From Flavobacterium commune (GTDB lineage: Bacteria > Bacteroidota > Bacteroidia > Flavobacteriales > Flavobacteriaceae), in the NCBI RefSeq assembly GCF_001857965.1, contig NZ_CP017774.1, positions 2,232,001 through 2,296,000 on the forward strand: a stretch of DNA of 64,000 nucleotides, in the 5' to 3' direction. Positions 53,857-62,791 of this stretch are shown one piece after another. The notes beneath the pieces were generated by a model, which saw only the letters and a program-made list of their open reading frames with translations, made no database searches and was not told where the DNA came from. The position numbers and the translations under genes are program-made. Each line of letters opens with the position of its first letter. Positions within the stretch are counted from its first letter, which is position 1.

Positions 53857-54687
53857 ATGGAGCTAACTATGGTATTTCAATTTTTTATCATTCTTGTTTT
53901 TGGGATATTAGCTCTTCTCTTGATCGTGTTTCGAATTATTGAACCTATTTATGTTTTCTTCTTTAAGAAACCTTTGTTTTTACATATTTACCCTTTTTCT
54001 AAAAAGCTGAATAATGAGCAAAAAGAAATTTTAAAAACGAATTTCCTTTTTTATAATCGGCTTACTCCAAAAAAAAAGCGCTATTTTGAGCATCGTGTTA
54101 AAGAGTTTGTGCGTAAATATGAGTTTATAGGTAAGGATATAGTGATTACCGAAACGATGCAAATACTCATAGCGGGAACTTATGTGATGCTGACTTTTGG
54201 TCTGCGGAAATACCTAATTACTTTATTTACGAGAATTATTATTTATCCGTCAAGTTATTATTCGTCTTCAAACGATGCTTACCATAAAGGCGAGTTCAAT
54301 CCCAGAATGAAGTCGATTGTTTTTTCCTGGGAAGATTATATTTTAGGTCATCAGACTACCAATGATAATATTAATTTAGGTCTTCATGAATTTGCTCATG
54401 CCTTGCATTTTCATTGTATGAAAAGTAATGATTCCAGCGCAGCCGTTTTTTTTGATGAATTTAATAAAGTGACAAGGTATTACACTGATGCGGAATTAAA
54501 TGCCGAATTGCGTTCTAAAGGCTATTTCAGATTGTATGCTTATCAAAATCAATTCGAATTTCTAGCAGTAATTTTGGAGCATTTTTTTGAAACTCCGAAG
54601 CAATTTAGAAAGGAACATCCGGAGTTGTTTGTCATTGTTAACAATATGCTTAATTTTAAAGAGTATTTAGTTGAAGATTCTTTTTAG
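53857..54687 (+). CDS. MtfA-like zinc-dependent peptidase (M90)
   Basis: About 276 residues from ATG 53857; the open frame extends back into the tRNA terminator repeat and is not likely used. An N-terminal membrane helix (VFQFFIILVFGILALLLIVF) precedes the peptidase domain. The zinc motif is H177-E-F-A-H181 in NLGLHEFAHALHF, with a further acid in FEFLAVILEHFFETP. MtfA in E. coli is a cytosolic peptidase binding the Mlc repressor; the membrane-anchored flavobacterial form has no known target. Confidence 0.85.
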   Translation: MELTMVFQFFIILVFGILALLLIVFRIIEPIYVFFFKKPLFLHIYPFSKKLNNEQKEILKTNFLFYNRLTPKKKRYFEHRVKEFVRKYEFIGKDIVITETMQILIAGTYVMLTFGLRKYLITLFTRIIIYPSSYYSSSNDAYHKGEFNPRMKSIVFSWEDYILGHQTTNDNINLGLHEFAHALHFHCMKSNDSSAAVFFDEFNKVTRYYTDAELNAELRSKGYFRLYAYQNQFEFLAVILEHFFETPKQFRKEHPELFVIVNNMLNFKEYLVEDSF

Positions 54688-55031
54688 AGTTGTTGGTGAT
54701 TTTTTTGTAAGTTATTTATTTTGAGTAATCGATTAACTAATACTTAGAGCTAAAATTATAGAAATAATAGGATTCTTTTAGCTCTATTACAAGCTTATAT
54801 AGATGTGTTTTTATATATTTGTTTACAGTTTTTCTAAAGAAAATCTTAAAATTAGAATGTTATTTACTATCATATAAAATAAATTATTTCTTCACTTTCC
54901 CATTTTCTATTCGATATTTTTTCTGAATCAAAAAGAAGTTTTAATCTATTTTGAAATAAAATTTTAAGCAATATGCTAACCAAAGTATATTGAGAATGTA
55001 ATTCACAGTTGTTATTTAATTTATATAATTT
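54688..55031 (+). promoter_or_regulatory. Regulatory gap upstream of the hybrid two-component gene
   Basis: 344 AT-rich bases without a gene. AGAGCTAAAA (54746-54755) and TTTTAGCTCT (54776-54785) form a 10-bp inverted repeat with a 20-base loop, perhaps a weak terminator of the peptidase gene. TATATTTG at 54814-54821 is a possible -7 box for the downstream regulator, which would then have a leader of about 200 bases. Confidence 0.4.
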
Positions 55032-57749
55032 ATGCTAAGAAAATACTCTTTCATAATAATTTTTGGTGTTATCATTTTTTTTAATTCATGTAAGTCATCA
55101 ACCGAAGTAGATCCGGTTTCAATAGGATTTTCGCAATGTATTAATCAGGATATTTGGAGAATGTCGATGAACCATGAAATGACAGTAGAAGCTTCTCTTC
55201 ATCCAAGAGTTAAGCTGACTATTTATAATGCTAACCGTAAAGTAAAAAAGCAAATCCAGGACATTGAAAAGATGATTCAGGATAAAAAAGATATTATAAT
55301 AGTTTCTCCTTTTGAATCGGATTCGATTGTTCCTGTAATAGAAAAGGCGGTTCTTAAAGGAATTCCTGTAATTGTTGTGGATAGAAAAGTAAATACTTCA
55401 AATTACACGGCACACATAGGTGCAGATAATATTGAGGTAGGAAGAATTGCAGCTAAGCATATTGTTTCATTGTCTAAAGGAAAAGCTAATGTTGTTGAAA
55501 TAAAAGGCAATTCATCTACCTCGCCCGGTTTTGAAAGAAATTTAGGTTTCAGGCAAATTTTAGATAAATATCCAGGTGTCAAAGTGGTTACTATGGAGGC
55601 TAAAAGAGATGAATTAGTCTTAGATGATTTTTTAAAAATACTGAATAATTTTCCCAATATTAATTATATCTATGCTTACAATGACGAAATTGCTTATCAG
55701 ACCTGGATGGTTCTTAAAAAGAGAGGCTTAGAGAAAAGCATAAAAATTATAGGAGTAGATGGTCTTAATGGGCCTAATGGTGGACTTCAGTTGGTTCAGG
55801 AAGGGATTTTAGAAGCCACTGTTTTATATCCTACAGGAGCTGCCGAAGCAATAAAGTTGGCTTTAAAAATAGCGAATAAAGAAATCGTTCCTAAAAACAA
55901 TAAACTAAATACTATTTTGATAGATTCTCTTAATGCAAATATTATGAGTAATCAGTTTGATAGAATAACGATTCAGCAATCGGATATTGAGCAACAGCAA
56001 AAGGTTATCAAAAGTCAGGAGAAAAAATATGTAAGCCAGAATAATCTTTTGAAATTGTTGACTTTTTTATTGGTAATAGTTTTAGGTCTGGCTATTTACA
56101 GTATTTACTCGAGAATTATGATTAGTCGAAAGAAACAGGAATTAGAAGAAACCAATAAAAAAATCAAACACCAAAGAAATGAAATTAAAAAGTTTTCTAA
56201 TGAATTAAAACAAAGTAATGAGGCCAGATTGAACTTTTTTACGGGCTTGTCACACGAATTCAAAACACCTTTAACCTTGATTTTGAGTTCGGTTGAATCC
56301 CTGGAAAGTGAATTTAAGAATAAAGGAATTGCTATCAACAAAGAAATTAATTTGATGTATAACAATTCCAGAAGATTACTGCGTTTAATCAATCAATTAT
56401 TGGATTATAGAAAAACTGAGGATCAAAAATTTACTTTGAGAGCATCGCAAACCAATTTATTGGATTTTTCAAAAGGTATTGTAAGTGATTTTGACCGCGA
56501 AGCAAAGAAAAAGAATATTGATTTTTCATTGAGTACTAACAATGAAAATTTAGAGGTTTATATTGATAGAAATTTAATGGATAAAGTCTATTTTAATCTG
56601 TTGTCAAACGCCTTTAAGTTTACACCTGAAAACGGTAAAATCAGTATTTCGATAAAAGAAGATAGGGAGAATAATGTTGTTCATATTCACTTTAAGGATT
56701 CGGGAATTGGCATACCAGAAAAAGAAATTGATCAGGTATTTAACGCTTTTTATCAGGGGTCTAATAATTATAGAAACAGTTCAGGAATTGGGCTTCATTT
56801 ATCAAAGAGTTTTATTGATTTACATAAAGGAAGTATTGAAGTTGTTTCAAAAAACGGAGCAGAATTTATCATTACATTACCGCTTGGAAAAGAGCATTTA
56901 GATGAAAAATCGATAGTTAAAGAAGCTGCATTAGATTATGTACATCAATCCGATTATTTAGATTCTGAAGTTATTCAAAAGAAAGAACCTCAGCATAATG
57001 AGGATAGGTATTCGATTCTTTATATAGAGGATAATAAAGATCTTTTGGATTTTGTATCGAATAAGTTTTCAACCGAATATACTTTTTTTACTTCAGATGG
57101 AACTAATGCTGTGGAATATGCTTTAGAGTTAATTCCGGATATTATTATTTGCGATTTGAATTTGCCCGAACTTAATGGATTTCAAATTTGTGAAAAACTC
57201 AAAAAAGATTTGAGAACTTCTCATATTCCAACGATTATATTAACCTCTTCAGATGATCAGGATTCTTATTTACAGGCTTTAGATAGCGGGGCAGATGTTT
57301 TCCTGACAAAGCCATTTAATTTAAAAGTATTGGCGCAGTCCATCAAAGCCTTACTTTTTAACAGAGAGAAATTAAGGTATTATTATACCAATAATATAAT
57401 CAATATCGAAGAAGGAACTTTTGGTGTTACCGAACAGGATTTTCTTAAAAAGCTTAACGAACTGATTGAGAAAAATTTAGATAATTCGGCTTATACCGTG
57501 GAAGATTTAGCTAAAAACCTGGCTATTTCCCGTGTGCAATTGTATCGTAAAGTCAAAGCAATATTGGGAATTAGCATCAGTGATCATATTAATAATATAA
57601 GATTAGAAAAGTCTAAAGAATTTTTGAAAAAATCAGATCTAACAATTTCAGAGATTGCTTATGCAGTAGGTTTTTCTACACCGAATTATTTTTCAACTTC
57701 ATTCAAAAATAAATTTGGTATCTCGCCAAAAGAGTATAAGATTAAATGA
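55032..57749 (+). CDS. Hybrid two-component system regulator with sugar-binding sensor
   Basis: A 905-residue one-protein signalling system. Lipobox-like C20 or signal anchor; a ribose-binding-type periplasmic domain (about residues 28-320: VSIGFSQCINQDIWRMSMNHEM, PVIVVDRKVNTSNYTAHIGADN). One membrane helix lies near 340-358. The histidine kinase has H408 in LSHEFKTPLTL and NLLSNAFKF, the receiver D708 in ICDLNLPELNG, and the AraC DNA-binding domain spans about 805-905. The domain order is that of B. thetaiotaomicron BT1754, a fructose sensor. It lies in front of a sugar locus and probably controls it. Confidence 0.93.
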   Translation: MLRKYSFIIIFGVIIFFNSCKSSTEVDPVSIGFSQCINQDIWRMSMNHEMTVEASLHPRVKLTIYNANRKVKKQIQDIEKMIQDKKDIIIVSPFESDSIVPVIEKAVLKGIPVIVVDRKVNTSNYTAHIGADNIEVGRIAAKHIVSLSKGKANVVEIKGNSSTSPGFERNLGFRQILDKYPGVKVVTMEAKRDELVLDDFLKILNNFPNINYIYAYNDEIAYQTWMVLKKRGLEKSIKIIGVDGLNGPNGGLQLVQEGILEATVLYPTGAAEAIKLALKIANKEIVPKNNKLNTILIDSLNANIMSNQFDRITIQQSDIEQQQKVIKSQEKKYVSQNNLLKLLTFLLVIVLGLAIYSIYSRIMISRKKQELEETNKKIKHQRNEIKKFSNELKQSNEARLNFFTGLSHEFKTPLTLILSSVESLESEFKNKGIAINKEINLMYNNSRRLLRLINQLLDYRKTEDQKFTLRASQTNLLDFSKGIVSDFDREAKKKNIDFSLSTNNENLEVYIDRNLMDKVYFNLLSNAFKFTPENGKISISIKEDRENNVVHIHFKDSGIGIPEKEIDQVFNAFYQGSNNYRNSSGIGLHLSKSFIDLHKGSIEVVSKNGAEFIITLPLGKEHLDEKSIVKEAALDYVHQSDYLDSEVIQKKEPQHNEDRYSILYIEDNKDLLDFVSNKFSTEYTFFTSDGTNAVEYALELIPDIIICDLNLPELNGFQICEKLKKDLRTSHIPTIILTSSDDQDSYLQALDSGADVFLTKPFNLKVLAQSIKALLFNREKLRYYYTNNIINIEEGTFGVTEQDFLKKLNELIEKNLDNSAYTVEDLAKNLAISRVQLYRKVKAILGISISDHINNIRLEKSKEFLKKSDLTISEIAYAVGFSTPNYFSTSFKNKFGISPKEYKIK

Positions 57750-57852
57750 TAAAGGTGAAGTTATTTTTCGATTTTGAAAATTTTTAAATAAGTCAAAACT
57801 CATTTATGATAAGCACGTTTTAAAAAGTGTGCTAAATTTTAGTGTTACCATC

Positions 57853-57888
57853 AAGCCTGTCAAGAGTATTTTGACAGGCTTTTTTTTG
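57853..57888 (+). terminator. Terminator of the hybrid regulator gene
   Basis: AAGCCTGTCAA (57853-57863) pairs perfectly with TTGACAGGCTT (57871-57881), followed by eight T. Confidence 0.9.
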
Positions 57889-58092
57889 TTATAAGCTGTT
57901 TTGAAAATTGGACTGCTAAATTTTCATTTTTACCCAATTCAAAAATAAATCCGGTTGATTGATTAGTTGTTTTGAAAATCAAGTCCACTTAAAATTTTCA
58001 TAAATAAATCTGCCATTTTCTTAAAAAAGTATAAAAAGCGATTAATCAAGGTTGAAAATACGTAAACGGGGTATCATTTTCTAAAACTGGAA

Positions 58093-58234
58093 GTAACATA
58101 GTTGTATTTCCTGTAACATGATTGTAACTATAACGAAATAGTTTTTAGTTTGATTTTAGTTTTAATTCACTGAAATCAAGTGTTTTGAGGGTGTGGTGGT
58201 GGGGTTTTGGTAGTGTTGTATGTAATTGTTACAT
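58093..58234 (+). promoter_or_regulatory. Putative operator of the sugar-utilisation locus
   Basis: GTAACATAGTTGTA (58093-58106) and GTAACATGATTGTA (58113-58126) are direct repeats with a 20-bp period, two helical turns, as expected for an AraC-type dimer site. ATGTAA-TTG-TTACAT (58220-58234) is a related perfect inverted repeat closer to the genes. The remaining sequence from 57889 to 58264 shows no gene. Confidence 0.5.
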
Positions 58235-58264
58235 ATTTAAAATATCAAGCTTTTTTTTGCATAT

Positions 58265-58420
58265 ACCTTAGCAATTCAGTTTAATAATTTTTGATAATGA
58301 AAAAAAATAGTTGTTTGTTCTGTTATTGCTTCGCTAGTGGTGTTCCATTTTATTCTGATGCAATAGTTTTTTAAGCAGCTGATAAAAATTGTAAAGCATA
58401 GGAATTTCTCCGGTACTGAT
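58265..58420 (+). pseudogene. Decayed 5' fragment of the MFS sugar porter gene
   Basis: From TTTAATAATTTTTGATAATG through TCTGTTATTGCTTCGCT to AGCTGATAAAAA the sequence follows the start of the sugar porter gene at 59830-59960. An extra A after the start shifts the frame, and a stop appears after about 25 codons. Homology fades near 58400. It lies directly upstream of the GH27 gene. Confidence 0.8.
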
Positions 58421-58471
58421 TTCGGCTTCATTCTAATCAATAAAAAACTAAACGCAACAAATTTATATAAA

Positions 58472-59722
58472 ATGAAAAAACAAATTTTTAGTCTTATCCT
58501 AATGGTGCTTTGCTTGAGTTCTGGAAGTGTAGAAGCGCAAACCAAATTGGCTGATGGTTCTTTATTGGCACCAACTCCACCTATGGGTTGGATGACCTGG
58601 AATTATTTTGCAGATAAATTTAATGAGACAGATATACGTGAAATGGCAGATGCCATGGTAAGTAGCGGTATGGTTAAAGCGGGCTATAATTATCTGTTTA
58701 TAGACGATGGATGGCAGGGCGGAAGAGATAACAGAAACAATATTATTCCTGATCCTAAAAAATTTCCATCGGGTATAAAAGCACTTGCCGATTATGTGCA
58801 TAGCAAAGGATTGAAATTAGGAATTTATTCGGATGCGGCTCCGTTAACCTGCGGGGGCTATACTGCCAGTTTGAATTTTGAAGAACAGGATGCGAAAACT
58901 TTTGCTTCCTGGGGAATTGACTATTTGAAATACGATTATTGTGGAGCTCCCGATGATATGGAAATAGCCAAAACACGCTACAAAAAAATGGCGGATGCTT
59001 TACGCAATAGCGGGCGTGATATTGTGTTGGGTATTTGCGAATGGGGTGGACGTAAACCTTGGCTTTGGGGAGGACAGGTTGGTGGTCAGTTATGGCGTAC
59101 AACCGGTGATGTAAGGGATAAATGGAGAAGTATTAAACCAGTTAAAACACTTAAAGATTTAGATACTGAAGGAGCCGGAATATTAGATATTGTAGATTTT
59201 TCTCAAGATTACGCATCCTATGCCGGACCAGGACATTGGAATGATATGGATATGCTTGTGGTTGGGCTTTATGGTAAAAAAGGACCTTCGGGTGATTTTG
59301 GTGGAGTTGGATGTACTGATGCCGAATACCAAAGTCAGATGAGTCTTTGGTCTATTATGAATTCTCCATTGGCAGCATCTAATGATGTTCGTAATATGAA
59401 TGCCGAAACCAAACGCATTTTATTAAATGATGAGGTAATTGCTATCAATCAGGATGCTTTGGGTAAACAGGCAGTTTGTAAAATCAAGAATGATACTTGG
59501 AGTGTATTTGTAAAACCATTGGCAAATGGGGATTATGCAATTGCAATTGTAAACCGTTCTGAAACCACTCAAAAATCAAAAATCAATTTTGCTGAACTGG
59601 GATTAAATGAAACCTACGAAATCAAGGATTTATGGGCACACAAAGTAATTGGTAAAGGGAAAAAATGGAGTGGAATGGTACAGCGCCATGAAACAAAAAT
59701 GTTTCGACTGAAAAAAATATAA
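58472..59722 (+). CDS. GH27 alpha-galactosidase
   Basis: A 416-residue exported glycoside hydrolase that removes terminal alpha-galactose. Signal peptide cut near SVEAQ. The (beta/alpha)8 barrel starts with PPMGWMTWNYF; the nucleophile is D155 (YLKYDYCG) and the acid/base D258 (GHWNDMDML). A C-terminal beta-domain (about 315-416) is normal for GH27. Related specificities such as alpha-N-acetylgalactosaminidase cannot be excluded. It sits between a decayed and an intact copy of the porter 5' end. Confidence 0.92.
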   Translation: MKKQIFSLILMVLCLSSGSVEAQTKLADGSLLAPTPPMGWMTWNYFADKFNETDIREMADAMVSSGMVKAGYNYLFIDDGWQGGRDNRNNIIPDPKKFPSGIKALADYVHSKGLKLGIYSDAAPLTCGGYTASLNFEEQDAKTFASWGIDYLKYDYCGAPDDMEIAKTRYKKMADALRNSGRDIVLGICEWGGRKPWLWGGQVGGQLWRTTGDVRDKWRSIKPVKTLKDLDTEGAGILDIVDFSQDYASYAGPGHWNDMDMLVVGLYGKKGPSGDFGGVGCTDAEYQSQMSLWSIMNSPLAASNDVRNMNAETKRILLNDEVIAINQDALGKQAVCKIKNDTWSVFVKPLANGDYAIAIVNRSETTQKSKINFAELGLNETYEIKDLWAHKVIGKGKKWSGMVQRHETKMFRLKKI

Positions 59723-59854
59723 TACACATAATAGAGGAAGAAAAGTTTTCACATTTCTATCTCTTTTTGCTTCTGAGGGTTGGTTTTTATAGGATTAAAA
59801 AACAAGCCTTTTTTAAAGAATATCGTAGTGATTTAATTTAATAATTTTTTGATA

Positions 59855-61129
59855 ATGAAAAAAATAGTCGTTTGGTCTGTTATTGCTTCGCTTGCAGGAT
59901 TTCTGTTTGGTTTTGACACAGTAGTCATTTCGGGAGCTGATAAAAAATTGCAAGAGCTTTGGAATTCATCTGATGCTTTTCATGGAACTGTAGTTATGGG
60001 AATGGCTTTATGGGGTACCGTTTTCGGAGCCATTTTTGGTGGAATACCTACTAATAAAATAGGAAGAAAGAATACTTTATTATGGATAGGGATTTTATTT
60101 TTCTTTTCGGCCATTGGATCAGCTTTAGCAAATGATCCTTATGTTTTTGCTGCTTTTAGATTTATTGGAGGTTTGGGTGTAGGAGCATCTACAATTGCTG
60201 CTCCGGCTTATATTTCTGAAATAGCACCGGCAAAAGACCGAGGGAAATTAGTTGCTTTTTATCAATTTAATATTGTCTTAGGGATTTTGATGGCCTTTCT
60301 GTCTAATTATTTGTTGAGAAATACAGGAGAGAATTCATGGAGATGGATGATGGGAGTACAAGCCTTTCCTTCCTTTATTTATACGCTGTTCGTTTTTGGT
60401 ATTCCTAAGAGCCCAAGATGGTTGTTGTCTAAATCCAGAAATGAAGAGGCTAAAAAAATATTGATATTAATGGGACAGGAAGCAGAGTATGAAGAAATGA
60501 AAAAGGAGATTGAGCTGGATAATAACAATGCCGCTTTGACAAATGATACTATCTTTTTGAAAAAATACCGCACTCCATTAATTCTGGCTTTTTTAATAGC
60601 CTTGTTTAATCAGTTATCAGGGATTAACGCTTTTCTGTATTATTCTCCCCGAATTTTTCAGGAGGCTGGTTTGGGAGAGAGTACTGCGTTACTTAGCAGT
60701 ATTGGTATCGGTGTTGTCAATTTAGTTTTTACTTTATTAGGGGTTTCATTAATTGATAAGTTGGGTAGAAAAGTACTGATGTACATAGGCTCGGTAGGTT
60801 ATATTATTTCGCTGAGTCTTGTAGCTATCGCTTTCTTTTTAAAATGGCAGGGAATGGCAGTTCCGATTTTTCTGTTCTTGTTTATTGCAGCTCATGCCAT
60901 TGGTCAGGGTGCTGTTATCTGGGTTTTTATTTCAGAGATTTTTCCAAATCACCTTAGAGCTTCAGGACAAGCTTTTGGGAGTACTACGCATTGGGTTTTG
61001 GCAGCAATAATTCCATCACTAATACCATTTTTGTTTTCTTCAATCGGAGCGGGTGTGGTGTTTTTATTCTTTGCCGTAATGATGGTTTTTCAACTTTTGT
61101 TTGTGGCTTTTTTAATGCCGGAAACTTAA
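59855..61129 (+). CDS. MFS sugar porter, C-terminus cut by an in-frame stop
   Basis: A 12-helix sugar:proton symporter (424 residues from ATG 59855; a TTG lies at 59849). Sugar-porter motifs: NKIGRKNTLL, SEIAPAKDRGK, PKSPRWLL, NQLSGINAFLYYSPRIF, DKLGRKVLMY and SEIFPNHLRASGQAFGS. The reading frame stops at TAA 61127-61129 exactly where the family has the lysine of PETKG. The next codons continue in frame as GISLEELSKKLIKE to a second stop at 61172-61174. One A-to-T change would explain it. All membrane helices are retained, so it may still work. Probably a fructose or glucose carrier. Confidence 0.9.
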   Translation: MKKIVVWSVIASLAGFLFGFDTVVISGADKKLQELWNSSDAFHGTVVMGMALWGTVFGAIFGGIPTNKIGRKNTLLWIGILFFFSAIGSALANDPYVFAAFRFIGGLGVGASTIAAPAYISEIAPAKDRGKLVAFYQFNIVLGILMAFLSNYLLRNTGENSWRWMMGVQAFPSFIYTLFVFGIPKSPRWLLSKSRNEEAKKILILMGQEAEYEEMKKEIELDNNNAALTNDTIFLKKYRTPLILAFLIALFNQLSGINAFLYYSPRIFQEAGLGESTALLSSIGIGVVNLVFTLLGVSLIDKLGRKVLMYIGSVGYIISLSLVAIAFFLKWQGMAVPIFLFLFIAAHAIGQGAVIWVFISEIFPNHLRASGQAFGSTTHWVLAAIIPSLIPFLFSSIGAGVVFLFFAVMMVFQLLFVAFLMPET

Positions 61130-61177
61130 GGAATTTCTTTAGAAGAATTAAGTAAAAAATTAATAAAAGAATAAATC

Positions 61178-62779
61178 ATGACTAAAATTGCTATTAAAAA
61201 ACACGCTAAATTATTGTTGTGTACCATAGGTTTACTGACTTTGTTTAATTGTAAAGAGTCTTCAGTATCAGATAAAAAAGCATATACGGAAGAAGAATTG
61301 TACCGACCTAATTTTCATTTCACGCCTAAAAAAGCCTGGATGAATGACCCTAACGGCATGTTTTATTATAATGGGTATTATCATCTTTATTTTCAGCATT
61401 ATCCGGATTCAACTGTTTGGGGACCTATGCACTGGGGACATGCAATAAGTACTGATATGGTCACCTGGACAGAAAAACCAATTGCCATTTACCCGGATGA
61501 AAAAGGATATATCTTTTCAGGAAGTGCTGTGGTGGATTTACAAAACACTTCCGGATTTGGGAGTTTGAAAAATCCTCCTATCGTAGCCATGTTTACCTAT
61601 CATGATCCAACAAAAGAAAAAACGAAAGAGCCTGGAATTCAGTCACAAGGGATAGCCTATTCATTAGACGAAGGATTGACTTGGAAAAAATATGAAAAAA
61701 ATCCGGTAGTAGAATTTCCTTCGATTAAAGATTTCAGAGATCCAAAGATGACCTGGGATAACATTCACAAACAATGGTTAATGGTTTTAGCCGCAGGTGA
61801 TAAAACTATTTTTTACAGTTCTAAAAACCTAAAAGACTGGACAATGCTTTCTGATTTTGGAAAAAATATCGGAGCACACGGCGGTGTTTGGGAATGTCCT
61901 GATTTTTTTCCGATGATGGTAGAAGGTTCGGACGAATATAAATGGGTGCTTTTGTTGAGTATCAATCCTGGAGGACCTAACGGCGGTTCGGCTACGCAAT
62001 ATTTTGTAGGTGATTTTGATGGTAAGATATTTAAGCTGGATGAATCTTTTTCTAAAGATATAAATGGGCAAAAAGGGCTATGGATTGATTACGGAAGAGA
62101 TAATTATGCAGGTGTAACCTGGTCTAATATTTCAGAGACCGATGGCAGAAAACTGTTTATGGGTTGGATGTCCAATTGGGACTATGCCCAAAAAGTTCCA
62201 ACTCAAAAATGGAGAAGCAGCATGACTGTAGCCAGAGAATTAAAATTGATTAAGGAAAATAATCATTACAGGCTTTCTTCAGTTCCGGTAAGAGAATTAC
62301 AAAATTATGTAGCCAATACAATCAAGAAGGAAGCGCTTAAAATTACCGATAAAAAAACGGTTTTAATTGATAAATCATCAATTGACTTAACAAGGTTAGA
62401 CATTCAATTTACCTTAAGAAATCTTAAAAAAGACATCTATACTTTTTCACTGTGTAACAGTTCTGATAACAATATCAGTTTTGGTATTAATAAAAAGGAC
62501 AAATACTTTTTTATCGACCGAAAAAAATCAGGGGATTTGTCTTTCTCGGATGCTTTTGCAAAACAAATTTCGAAAGCCCCTTTTACTGAAGATTTTGATA
62601 AAATAGACGTAAGAGTAATAGTCGATAAAACTTCAATCGAAGTGTTTTACGATAACGGCAAAACAGTAATGACCGAAATATTTTTTCCGGAAAAACCAAT
62701 GGAAACATTTTCTGTAACGAAAGAAAAATTCGATTTCACCATCGAAAACTTAACTATTAACCAATTAAATTTTAACTAA
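61178..62779 (+). CDS. GH32 beta-fructosidase lipoprotein
   Basis: A 533-residue enzyme that releases fructose from sucrose, raffinose-type sugars or fructans. Lipobox at C25 (TLFNC), so it is probably tethered to a membrane. The five-bladed propeller has nucleophile D57 (AWMNDPNGM), transition-state D188 (FRDPKM) and acid/base E239 (WECPDFF). A C-terminal beta-sandwich spans about residues 370-533. It starts 48 bases after the porter stop. Exo-action on inulin, levan or sucrose cannot be separated by sequence alone. Confidence 0.95.
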   Translation: MTKIAIKKHAKLLLCTIGLLTLFNCKESSVSDKKAYTEEELYRPNFHFTPKKAWMNDPNGMFYYNGYYHLYFQHYPDSTVWGPMHWGHAISTDMVTWTEKPIAIYPDEKGYIFSGSAVVDLQNTSGFGSLKNPPIVAMFTYHDPTKEKTKEPGIQSQGIAYSLDEGLTWKKYEKNPVVEFPSIKDFRDPKMTWDNIHKQWLMVLAAGDKTIFYSSKNLKDWTMLSDFGKNIGAHGGVWECPDFFPMMVEGSDEYKWVLLLSINPGGPNGGSATQYFVGDFDGKIFKLDESFSKDINGQKGLWIDYGRDNYAGVTWSNISETDGRKLFMGWMSNWDYAQKVPTQKWRSSMTVARELKLIKENNHYRLSSVPVRELQNYVANTIKKEALKITDKKTVLIDKSSIDLTRLDIQFTLRNLKKDIYTFSLCNSSDNNISFGINKKDKYFFIDRKKSGDLSFSDAFAKQISKAPFTEDFDKIDVRVIVDKTSIEVFYDNGKTVMTEIFFPEKPMETFSVTKEKFDFTIENLTINQLNFN

Positions 62780-62791
62780 ACTATCTAAACT

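Noticed and set aside
58276..58545. 89-codon minus-strand open frame before the GH27 gene
   Set aside because: It lies across the porter relic and the GH27 signal peptide; the plus-strand homology explains the region better.
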